DNA from: CANKBT01 sp038236005
GTDB lineage: Bacteria > Actinomycetota > Actinomycetes > Mycobacteriales > SCTD01
Direction of reading: 5' to 3'
Length of the DNA stretch: 6,672 nucleotides
Assembly (NCBI GenBank): GCA_038236005.1
Contig: JBBSTI010000167.1
Span: 1-6,672 of the forward strand
Notes under the pieces: generated by a model
Databases searched by the model: none
Seen by the model: the letters and a program-made list of their open reading frames with translations, nothing else
What the model was told of the DNA's origin: nothing
Shown: positions 1 to 6,035 of the stretch, one piece after another
How the letters are laid out: the number at the start of each line of letters is the position of its first letter
How positions within the stretch are numbered: the first letter of the stretch is position 1
Made by a program: the position numbers and the translations under genes

Positions 1-422
1 ATCTGGTAGAGGCTGACGGGCAGGTCCTTGTACGAGGAGTACATCCCCTTGACCATCAGGGTGAACAGCTCCTCGTGGGTAGGCCCGAGCAGGTAGTCGT
101 CGCCCTTTCTGTCCTTGAGCCGGAACAGCCCGTCGCCGTACTCGGTCCAGCGCCCGGTCGTCTCGTAGGGCTCGCGCGGGAGCAAGGCGGGGAAGTGCAC
201 CTCCTGCGCGCCGATCGCGTCCATCTCCTCGCGCACGATCTGCTCCACCCGGGCGAGCACCTTGAGCCCGAGCGGCAGCCAGCTGTAGATCCCCGGGGCG
301 ACCCGACGCACGTAGCCGGCCCGGACCAAGAGGCGGTGGCTCGGCACCTCCGCGTCCGCCGGGTCCTCGCGCAGGGTGCGCAGGAACAGGGTCGACATGC
401 GGAGCACGGGCTCCTCCTTCAT
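1..422 (-). CDS. proS: Prolyl-tRNA synthetase, N-terminal part (partial)
   Basis: This is the first ~140 residues of a class II prolyl-tRNA synthetase, the cytoplasmic enzyme that activates proline with ATP and loads it on tRNA-Pro. The gene runs off the left edge, so the insertion/editing, remaining catalytic and anticodon-binding parts are not visible. Seen: residues 9-20 (MSTLFLRTLRED), the GYVRRVAPGIYSWLPLG stretch (about 36-52), the motif-1 region ending in FPALLP (77-82), and the motif-2 start GPTHEE (113-118), all typical of bacterial ProRS. The ATG at 422 is the longest sensible start but has no Shine-Dalgarno just upstream. A second in-frame ATG at 398 has AAGGAGG (419-413) before it, at a longish spacing, so the protein may begin eight residues later. 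It lies 123 bp downstream of the TPM gene on the same strand, with a hairpin between them. Identity is very secure; the exact start is not. Confidence 0.96.
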   Translation of the reverse strand, partial: MKEEPVLRMSTLFLRTLREDPADAEVPSHRLLVRAGYVRRVAPGIYSWLPLGLKVLARVEQIVREEMDAIGAQEVHFPALLPREPYETTGRWTEYGDGLFRLKDRKGDDYLLGPTHEELFTLMVKGMYSSYKDLPVSLYQ

Positions 423-445
423 CACGGGTTGCCGGGGGAGGTCCG

Positions 446-451
446 AGCCTA
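446..451 (-). promoter_or_regulatory. Possible -10 element for proS
   Basis: Read on the minus strand this is TAGGCT, which fits the actinobacterial TAnnnT -10 pattern. It would place the transcript start near 439, leaving a leader of about 17 nt to the ATG at 422 or about 41 nt to the ATG at 398. No good -35 box sits at 16-19 bp. A TAnnnT match can occur by chance, so this is only a candidate. Confidence 0.2.
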
Positions 452-491
452 GGTGCGGAGGCCGTGCAAGGGCGACGGTGTTGTGCCCGGG

Positions 492-525
492 CGCGACAGG
501 GTGCGCGAGGTAGGCCCTTGTCGCG
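492..525 (-). terminator. Hairpin downstream of the TPM gene (candidate terminator)
   Basis: An inverted repeat pairs CGCGACAGGG (492-501) with CCC-T-TGTCGCG (515-525): ten base pairs with one bulged base and a 13-nt loop. It starts 20 nt after the TPM stop codon on the minus strand, the usual place for a terminator. No U-rich tract follows, which is common for GC-rich actinobacterial hairpins but weakens the call. It could instead be an RNA-processing or attenuation structure upstream of proS. Confidence 0.4.
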
Positions 526-545
526 ATCGGCGTCCCTGGGCTGCG

Positions 546-2831
546 TCAGCCACGACGGCTGCCCCCGCCACCACCTGAGCGCCGGCTCCCGCCGCCGCCG
601 CCGGACCGGCCACCTCCGAAGCCGCCCCCCCGGGACCGGCCACCGCCGAAGCCACCGCCGGAGAAGCCTCCGCCGCCGTAGCCATAGCCGTAGCTGCGTC
701 GCCGGGTCGCCTGCGCCCGGCGTTCCTGCTCGCGCTGCAGGTCTTCCTCGGCCGTCTGCCGGCCACGGTCGGCCTCGGCCGCGGCCTGCCGAGCCGTCCG
801 GGTCACGTCCTGCGCCCGGTGCGCCTGGCCGACCAGCAGCACGTCCGGCAGGGCCACCTGCGCCTGGGTGTAAAGCTCGCGGCCCCGGGCGACAGCGGAC
901 CGGGAGGCATCGCCGACGACCTCCCGGAACATCCCGTCACCGGCCCCGACCGTCTGCTCGGCGGCCAGGACCGACCGCCGTGCCCGTTCGACCGCGTCCC
1001 GCGCCTCCTGGCGCAACGCCTCGGCCTGCGCGGTCGACTCGGTCAGGTCAGCCTCGGTCGCGTCCAGCTGCGCGACGCTTTCTTGCAGCCGCCCGACCAG
1101 CCCCAGCAGACCGACCCCGCCCTGCTTGGTCGTACGCACCAGAGCACCCTGCAGAGCCCGTACGCGAGGCAGCTCCTCGCGCACGTCGCAGGTCAGCTCA
1201 GCCGGCACGTCGACCCCGTTCTGGGCGAGCCGGGCGAGCAGGCTCTCGCCCTGGTCCAGGGCGCCCTGCACCGCGTCGGGCAGACCCGCACGGAGCGAAC
1301 CGAGCCGGTCCGCGCGCTCGCGCACCTGTGCGCACAGCTCCGAGACCCGGGCGAGCACCTGCTCCCCCGCACCGGCCGCGACCTCCGCGCCGGCGAAGTC
1401 CTGGGTCTTCATCCCCGCCTGCGCCCGCACGTCAGCGACGGCGCGGACCGCCTGCTGCTGCAGCCGGGACAGATGACCCGGCACGGCCGCAAGATCGGTC
1501 ACGTCGTCGGCCGGGAACGCGGCCACCGTCTGAGCGAGAGAGCTGAGGGCAGCGGCCGCGCGCTGCCTCGCCTCGGGCAGCGCGGCCTCGATCGCGTCGG
1601 CCCGGGCCAGCACCGCCGCACGACGCTCGTCGAGCCCGTCCGCCTCGCCCTCGATGGCGTCCAGGGCGGTCACCGCTTCGTCGCGCAGGTCCCCGGCGGT
1701 CACCGGACGCCGGCTCGCCTGCGCCGTCCGCGCCCGCTGCAGCCCTGAGCCCGCGGTGCGCAGGCGGGTCTGCAGCCCGTCGACCTGCCACCCCTGACCG
1801 GCGCGCTCCTTCAGGCGTACGGCCAGCTGCTGCGTCCGTTCGTCCTGCGCCTGCAGGTCGCCCGGCAGCCCGGCGACCAGGGTCTCCAGCGCGGTGACCC
1901 GGTCCGTCACCGGGACCAGTGCACCGCGGGCGGCCTCGAGCTGCTCGCCGAGCTGCTGCCAGTGCCGGGTGACCGCCTCAGCCTCCTCGCTCGTCTCCGC
2001 CTCCTGCGGGTGCACCTGCTCCTGCTGCGCGGCCTGGGTCCACGCGGTCAAGGCGGCCTCGGTCGAAGCGTCAACGTCCGCCCGTACGGCCCGCAGCGGG
2101 TCGTCGTCGGTCGAGCTCTCGTCGATCCCGACGAGCATCGCGTCGACCCCGAGCAGCGCCCGGTCGCGCTCCTCGCCGAGCGCGACGAAGGAGACCGACG
2201 CCTGCTCGCGGGCCTGCTGCGCCTGCGCCCGCGCGGCGTCGCGTTCCTTCGCGCGCCGTCGCGCCTTCGCCGCGGCGAGACCCCCGGCTCCGAGGATGCC
2301 CACGCCTGCGAGCCCGGCCAGGCCGAGACCGAGCGCCTTGCCCGGCCCGGCCGCGGTCTGCGCATCTACCGCAGCGTCGAGCCCGGCCGCGAGCGCACCC
2401 GCGCGGTCCTTGGCCAGCAGCCTGGCGTCCACCGCATCCTGGATGTCGTTGAGCCTCGGGCTGAGCTTGCCGGTGAGGTCGGGACCGAAGTAAGCACCCA
2501 GGAGATCGCCCTGGGCATCGGTGCCGACCGCGACGACCAGCAGCCGGTCCGCGCGGCCGCCGAACGGGCTCTGCAGCGACGGGCAGTCGTTGATCAGGCG
2601 CTGCACCTCGGCGTCCAGGCCGTTGCTGGGGACGGTGCCGAAGTCGGCGGCCACGACGGTCGCGTCGAGGGTGCTCTGCGCGCGCCCCACCGCGTCCGCG
2701 AGCGCAGGGCTGCCCGGGCCGATGATCCCGCCCCCGCCCGGGCAGGGGTTCTGGGCCTGGGCCGGTCCTGCGCCGAGGACGAGCGCGGTCAGGCCGAGCA
2801 TCGCGAGCAGGAGCAGGCGTACGCGCAGCAC
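546..2831 (-). CDS. TPM-domain membrane protein with long helical region and Gly-rich tail
   Basis: The 761-residue product appears to be an exported, membrane-anchored protein; its biochemical role is unknown. I chose the GTG at 2831 because GAGGAGGT (2846-2839) lies 7 nt upstream and the next residues form a clean signal peptide: VLRVRLLLLA, a hydrophobic core, then cleavage at AQA|QN after about residue 26. The frame stays open upstream to 2966, but those 45 residues would bury the signal peptide. Residues ~32-160 resemble a TPM domain, with the strand RLLVVAVGTD and then GAYFGPDL. Residues ~166-188 (Gly/Leu/Ala-rich) form a membrane helix followed by KARRRAKERD, suggesting the remainder is cytoplasmic. 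Residues ~190-709 are almost all predicted helix, rich in Ala, Gln, Arg and Glu, as in coiled coils. The last 52 residues are Gly/Arg/Ser/Tyr-rich with GGGFGGGRS repeats, a tail type common in TPM proteins. The TPM assignment is by resemblance and moderately sure. The gene is divergent from the ABM gene and is followed by proS on the same strand. Confidence 0.85.
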   Translation of the reverse strand: MLRVRLLLLAMLGLTALVLGAGPAQAQNPCPGGGGIIGPGSPALADAVGRAQSTLDATVVAADFGTVPSNGLDAEVQRLINDCPSLQSPFGGRADRLLVVAVGTDAQGDLLGAYFGPDLTGKLSPRLNDIQDAVDARLLAKDRAGALAAGLDAAVDAQTAAGPGKALGLGLAGLAGVGILGAGGLAAAKARRRAKERDAARAQAQQAREQASVSFVALGEERDRALLGVDAMLVGIDESSTDDDPLRAVRADVDASTEAALTAWTQAAQQEQVHPQEAETSEEAEAVTRHWQQLGEQLEAARGALVPVTDRVTALETLVAGLPGDLQAQDERTQQLAVRLKERAGQGWQVDGLQTRLRTAGSGLQRARTAQASRRPVTAGDLRDEAVTALDAIEGEADGLDERRAAVLARADAIEAALPEARQRAAAALSSLAQTVAAFPADDVTDLAAVPGHLSRLQQQAVRAVADVRAQAGMKTQDFAGAEVAAGAGEQVLARVSELCAQVRERADRLGSLRAGLPDAVQGALDQGESLLARLAQNGVDVPAELTCDVREELPRVRALQGALVRTTKQGGVGLLGLVGRLQESVAQLDATEADLTESTAQAEALRQEARDAVERARRSVLAAEQTVGAGDGMFREVVGDASRSAVARGRELYTQAQVALPDVLLVGQAHRAQDVTRTARQAAAEADRGRQTAEEDLQREQERRAQATRRRSYGYGYGGGGFSGGGFGGGRSRGGGFGGGRSGGGGGSRRSGGGGGSRRG
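603..662 (-). repeat. 30-bp tandem repeat encoding GGGFGGGRS units
   Basis: Two adjacent 30-bp copies (603-632 and 633-662) both begin GGACCGGCCACC on the plus strand and share a GCCGAAGCC or TCCGAAGCC core. On the minus strand they encode RGGGFGGGRS and SGGGFGGGRS in the tail of the TPM protein. The first copy contains a run of seven C (625-631). Further Gly-rich codons on both sides extend the low-complexity tract over roughly 549-700. Confidence 0.75.
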
Positions 2832-2838
2832 CGGCTCC

Positions 2839-2846
2839 ACCTCCTC
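2839..2846 (-). promoter_or_regulatory. Ribosome binding site that sets the TPM gene start
   Basis: Read on the minus strand this is GAGGAGGT, a near-complete anti-16S match, 7 nt before the GTG at 2831. It decides the start in favour of GTG-2831 over the far upstream in-frame start at 2966 and the internal ATG at 2801, which lies in the middle of the signal peptide. Confidence 0.8.
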
Positions 2847-2944
2847 GACGACGGCCTGACCCAGGCGCGGGTACGAGCCTGCCACGCACCGCGCCTCGGG
2901 CTCTGGACCCCGGCCGGAACCCGGGCCGCAACGGTGCTCGTGAG

Positions 2945-2974
2945 CCCACCTGGTGAGCCTGCTCACCAGGTGGG
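2945..2974. promoter_or_regulatory. Perfect 14-bp inverted repeat in the divergent intergenic region
   Basis: CCCACCTGGTGAGC (2945-2958), a 2-bp spacer CT, then GCTCACCAGGTGGG (2961-2974), with no mismatch in the arms. Each arm itself contains a small palindrome, CACC-T/A-GGTG, with centres at 2951 and 2968, 17 bp apart. The element lies 114 bp upstream of the TPM gene start and 33 bp upstream of the ABM gene start, and both genes are transcribed away from it. A terminator is therefore unlikely unless one transcript starts before it. It fits an operator for a dimeric or tetrameric repressor, or a leader hairpin. I do not recognise the motif as the site of a known regulator. Confidence 0.6.
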
Positions 2975-3007
2975 TGGAGGGGAGCCACGAGGGCTGACGA
3001 TGGAGGG

Positions 3008-3571
3008 GTGACCAGCGCCCCGATCACCGTGACGACCTCGCGCCGCGCCCGGCCGGGAACGCACGCCGACCTTTCCGGCTGGTTGAGCGAGGGCACCGCT
3101 CTGGTGCAGGTGTTCCCCGGCTTCCTGGGCTCGGGCTGGCTGCAACCCACCCGAGAGGACGAGAGCTGGCACGCGCTCTACCGCTTCACCGATGCCCAGG
3201 CGCTGCAACGTTGGGAACGATCCCCCGAGCGGGAGCGCTGGCTCGCTGACGCCGAGCACCTGGTGGAGGACACCGCGTCGTCGCGACGCACCGGGCTGGA
3301 GGGGTGGTTCGCGGCCGAGCCTGCCGGCCAGGCCCCGCCGCCGGCCCCGCCCCGCTGGAAGCAGGCTGTGACGATCTGGCTGGGGTTCTTCCCGACCAGC
3401 CTGCTCGCCGGCTACCTGCTGCTCCCGCACCTCACCGGGCTCTCGGTGCTGCTCCGCACCCTGGTTGCCACCCTCTGCCTGACCCCGGTGATGGTGTTCC
3501 TCGTGCTGCCGCGCATCACCGGGGCGCTGGGCTGGTGGCTGGGCGGCCAGCCACCCCCCTGGCGCCGCTGA
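3008..3571 (+). CDS. ABM-like (antibiotic biosynthesis monooxygenase) domain membrane protein
   Basis: The 187-residue protein has a dimeric ferredoxin-like fold of the antibiotic-biosynthesis-monooxygenase superfamily at residues ~6-95. Visible pieces are VTTSRRARPGTHADLSGWL, the FPGFLGS turn (36-42), the strand WHALYRF (54-60) and the helix WERSPERERWL (69-79). A proline-rich linker (~108-116) leads to two membrane helices at ~118-138 and ~146-168. Soluble ABM proteins act on small aromatic substrates or haem, but this membrane-fused subfamily has no established substrate, so I do not infer catalysis. The GTG at 3008 has GGAGG ending only 1 nt before it, too close for normal use. A GACGAT hexamer at 2996-3001, 6 nt upstream, would suit a leaderless transcript; GTG at 3029 is an alternative start. 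The gene is divergent from the TPM gene, with the inverted repeat between them, and its stop lies 1 nt from the stop of the converging aldehyde dehydrogenase. Confidence 0.85.
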   Translation: MTSAPITVTTSRRARPGTHADLSGWLSEGTALVQVFPGFLGSGWLQPTREDESWHALYRFTDAQALQRWERSPERERWLADAEHLVEDTASSRRTGLEGWFAAEPAGQAPPPAPPRWKQAVTIWLGFFPTSLLAGYLLLPHLTGLSVLLRTLVATLCLTPVMVFLVLPRITGALGWWLGGQPPPWRR

Positions 3572-3572
3572 G

Positions 3573-5108
3573 TCAGGTAGCGGGATAGAGCGAGTACGAC
3601 GGGAAGTTGCCGTAGATCTGTCCCTCGCCCTCGGTGACCGCCTGCACGAGCAGGTCACCACCCACGAACGCGCCCTTCCACGACGCGCCGCGGCCGCCGA
3701 AGACCTCGTCGCGGTCCCCCCGCGAGCGCGGCTTGTTGATCCCGACCTTGAAAGCCTGCAGCTCCTCGGCGATCCGCGATCCGAAGTCGGCGTCGTCGGT
3801 CGCGACCGAGGCGACCAGCGACCCGTTGGAGGCGTTCATCGCGGCGAGCAGCTCGGCCTCGGAGTCGACCAGCACGATCGAGTCGAGCGGCCCGAAGGGC
3901 TCGGAGTGCCGCAGCGACCAGCTGTTCGGCGGGTCCAGCACGCAGGCCGGGGCGACGTACGCGCTGACGTCCTGGCCTTCCAGATAGCGCCCGTCGGCCG
4001 GGTTGCGGCGCTTGAGCGGGATGCCGCCGCCGGCGACCGCCTCGTCGTACGCGGCGCGCAGCTCAGCCGCCTTGTTGGCGTGGATGACCGGCCCGAAGTC
4101 CAGCTCGGGCAAGTCGTCGTCGGGTGACTCGACAGCCAGCGGGTGGCCCCAGCGCAGGCTGTCCACGACCGGCAGGTAGGCCTCTAGGAACTCCGGGAAC
4201 AGCTCGCGCTGCACGACGTAGCGGGGGTAGGCGGTGCAGCGCTGCTTCGCGTACTCGAAGCCCTTCTTCAGGTGCGCGGCGAGGCCGTCCCAGTCGCTGA
4301 AGTCCCAGACGCCCCAGGTGTTGAGGCCTTCCTGCTCGAGCAGGTGCCGCTTGCCGGTGTCAGCGAGGGTGGTGGCGGCCTTCCGGCCGTTCGTGCGACC
4401 GCCGACGAAGGCCAGCGCGCCAATCTCTGGGCTGGAGATGAGCACGTCGCCGAGCTGGCTGCCGACGCCGGACAGCAGCGTCACCGGCAGTCCTGCCCGC
4501 TTCATCAGCGCGTGCGCGAGCGTGAGGGTGTGGAAGCCGCCCTGCGAAGGGGTCTTGGCGACGACGCCGTTGCCGGCCAGACACTGCACCAGCTCGGCGT
4601 GGACCTGCACGCTCATCGGGTAGTTCCACGACGCGATGTTGCTGACCGGCCCGGGCAGCGGGGTGCGGCCGGCGAGCTGCCGCTCGATCTGCTCGCCGTA
4701 CCAGTCGACGCCGTCCAGCGCGCGGTCGACGTCGGCGCAGGCCAGGCGCCACGGCTTGCCGATCTCCCAGACCAGCAGCTGGGCAAGGGTGTCGCGGTGC
4801 TCACGCATCGAGGTCACGGCCTCGGCGACCTTCGCGCGACGGTCGTCCAGACTCACCCGCCCCCAGGCGTCGTGCTCGGTCTTGGCGTAGGCCACCGCGC
4901 TCGCCGCCTCGTCGTGGCTCACCCGCGGCGGACCCTGGATCGGCGTGCCGTCGACCGGGGTGACGTGCTCGCCCGGATCGCCGATCGGTTTCCACTCACC
5001 ACCGGCGAGGTTGTTGATCCGGTCGGCGTCGAAGGCCTCCGGCGCAGCGCTCATCGCCCGTGCGTAGACCTCGTCCCACGTGGTGCCTGGCTTGATCTGC
5101 AGCGTCAT
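3573..5108 (-). CDS. Aldehyde dehydrogenase family protein
   Basis: At 511 residues it has the full length of the NAD(P)-dependent aldehyde dehydrogenase superfamily, which oxidises aldehydes to acids. Seen: SWNYP (160-164) with the oxyanion-hole Asn162; cofactor-site Lys185 in AKTPSQ; FVGGRTNGR (234-242) for the usual FTGS..GR; Glu258 in LLEQEG, where LELGG is usual; catalytic Cys291 in QRCTA; EPFGP (403-407); and FGGRGASWKG near 470-479 for the usual FGG.K.SG.G. The catalytic Cys, Asn and Glu are all present, so activity is likely. Ser188 stands where NAD-preferring members often have Glu; E. coli GabD also has Ser there and uses NADP, so NADP preference is possible (inference). The C-terminus carries an aromatic tail (YGNFPSYSLYP) lacking the usual ending. 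Physiological substrate unknown. The ATG at 5108 has no clear Shine-Dalgarno and follows the GNAT stop by 18 bp, suggesting a shared transcript or a promoter of its own. Confidence 0.93.
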   Translation of the reverse strand: MTLQIKPGTTWDEVYARAMSAAPEAFDADRINNLAGGEWKPIGDPGEHVTPVDGTPIQGPPRVSHDEAASAVAYAKTEHDAWGRVSLDDRRAKVAEAVTSMREHRDTLAQLLVWEIGKPWRLACADVDRALDGVDWYGEQIERQLAGRTPLPGPVSNIASWNYPMSVQVHAELVQCLAGNGVVAKTPSQGGFHTLTLAHALMKRAGLPVTLLSGVGSQLGDVLISSPEIGALAFVGGRTNGRKAATTLADTGKRHLLEQEGLNTWGVWDFSDWDGLAAHLKKGFEYAKQRCTAYPRYVVQRELFPEFLEAYLPVVDSLRWGHPLAVESPDDDLPELDFGPVIHANKAAELRAAYDEAVAGGGIPLKRRNPADGRYLEGQDVSAYVAPACVLDPPNSWSLRHSEPFGPLDSIVLVDSEAELLAAMNASNGSLVASVATDDADFGSRIAEELQAFKVGINKPRSRGDRDEVFGGRGASWKGAFVGGDLLVQAVTEGEGQIYGNFPSYSLYPAT

Positions 5109-5114
5109 CCGGGC

Positions 5115-5120
5115 AGTATC
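5115..5120 (-). promoter_or_regulatory. Possible -10 element for a leaderless aldehyde dehydrogenase transcript
   Basis: The minus strand reads GATACT, four of six matches to TATAAT, ending 6 nt before the ATG at 5108. That spacing would put the transcript start on the ATG itself, and the gene has no Shine-Dalgarno. There is no recognisable -35. The element lies in the 18-bp gap after the GNAT gene, so it would allow independent expression. Confidence 0.25.
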
Positions 5121-5126
5121 GCAGGT

Positions 5127-5969
5127 CTAGAACAGCACGCTCGCGCAGGTGCCCACCTGACGGAAGCCGACGCGCTCGTACGCCTTGCGGGCCGGGGCGT
5201 TGAAGGCGTTCACATACAGGCTGACGATCGGCGCGATCTCGGCCCGGGCCAGCGCGAGCACGGCGGCCATCCCGGCGGTGCCGAGCCCGGTGCCGCGCAG
5301 CGACGGCTCGACCCAGACCCCCTGGACCTGGCAGACGGTGCGGCTGGCGGCGCCGATCTCTGCCTTGAACAGCACCTGACGGTCTTCGATGATGGCGTAC
5401 GACCGGCCCTGCTTGACCAGCTCGCCGACCCGCCGCCGGTAGGCGCGACCGCCGTCGCCGGCCGTCGGGCTCACCCCGACCTCCTCGGTGAACATCGCGA
5501 CGCAGGCCGGCATCAGGACGTCCAGCTCGTCAGCCCGGACCCGGCGTACGCGGTGGTCGGCTGTCGCGGTGAGCGGACCGTCGGCGGCGAGCAGCGGTTG
5601 GTCGGGGCGAAAGTCACGGGCGCTCCCCCACGCCGGGGCGAGCAGGTGCCACAGCTGCTCGACGACCGCCGCCTCGCCGACGATCGAGCTGCACCGCCGG
5701 CCTTGACGACGGGCCCGATCGGCGAAGGCGCGTACGGCGTCGGGGGTGGCCTGCACCGGGACCAGGTTGGCGCCGGCGTAGCAGAGCGAGGCAAGCCGAC
5801 CGCGGGGCCCGAAGCCCCACAGCTGAGCGCCCAGCGACTGCTCGGTCACGCCCCCGGCCTGCACGCGGCTGGCCACGAAGACGTCCATCACGGGGTCGAT
5901 GCTGAGCAACCGACGGACGTCAGCGTCGTCCCGAGCGTCCAGCAGCCGCGTCGAGGAGGTGCGCAGCAC
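5127..5969 (-). CDS. GNAT acetyltransferase with N-terminal DUF4081 domain
   Basis: This 280-residue protein has two halves. Residues ~10-135 resemble DUF4081, a degenerate GNAT-like domain, with DPVMDVFVASRV (25-36), LWGFG (50-54) and YAGANLVPV (64-72). Residues ~139-280 form a GNAT domain with the acetyl-CoA loop RGTGLG (225-230) after VQGVWVEPSL, and the C-terminal NAFNAPARKAYERVGF (254-269) typical of motif B. It should transfer an acetyl or other acyl group from CoA to an unidentified amine. Proteins of this architecture lie directly after ispG in many actinobacteria (Rv2867c beside gcpE in M. tuberculosis), and here too it follows ispG by 66 bp on the same strand. The GTG at 5969 is chosen because the domain begins at once; no Shine-Dalgarno is visible, and a TAGCCT hexamer 7 nt upstream would suit a leaderless mRNA. 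No obvious damage. Confidence 0.93.
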   Translation of the reverse strand: MLRTSSTRLLDARDDADVRRLLSIDPVMDVFVASRVQAGGVTEQSLGAQLWGFGPRGRLASLCYAGANLVPVQATPDAVRAFADRARRQGRRCSSIVGEAAVVEQLWHLLAPAWGSARDFRPDQPLLAADGPLTATADHRVRRVRADELDVLMPACVAMFTEEVGVSPTAGDGGRAYRRRVGELVKQGRSYAIIEDRQVLFKAEIGAASRTVCQVQGVWVEPSLRGTGLGTAGMAAVLALARAEIAPIVSLYVNAFNAPARKAYERVGFRQVGTCASVLF

Positions 5970-5976
5970 CCGGTGA

Positions 5977-5982
5977 AGGCTA
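5977..5982 (-). promoter_or_regulatory. Possible -10 element for a leaderless GNAT transcript
   Basis: The minus strand reads TAGCCT, a TAnnnT match, ending 7 nt before the GTG at 5969, with no Shine-Dalgarno in between. This is the geometry of leaderless actinobacterial genes. No -35 is evident. The rest of the 66-bp gap after ispG shows only short GC-rich pairing such as GCGG-T-CCGC and no convincing terminator, so read-through from ispG is also likely. Confidence 0.25.
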
Positions 5983-6035
5983 GCGTCCGCCCGGCATGCC
6001 CTGGCGCGGTCCGCCCCGCATCACCCGTCCAGAGC

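Noticed and set aside
423..545. T-box or other riboswitch upstream of proS
   Set aside because: The 123-bp gap has no T-box consensus (TGGnACCGCG-like) and no antiterminator pairing; only one simple hairpin near the TPM stop is visible.
2832..2966. Upstream extension of the TPM gene to the in-frame start at 2966
   Set aside because: It would place 45 polar residues before a good signal peptide and would run through the inverted repeat, while GTG 2831 has an excellent ribosome site.
464..3011. Long plus-strand open frames opposite the TPM gene (e.g. 464-1546, 819-1748, 1962-3011)
   Set aside because: Low-complexity Arg/Pro/Ser/Ala compositions with no domain; the minus-strand frame has a signal peptide, ribosome site and coherent architecture.
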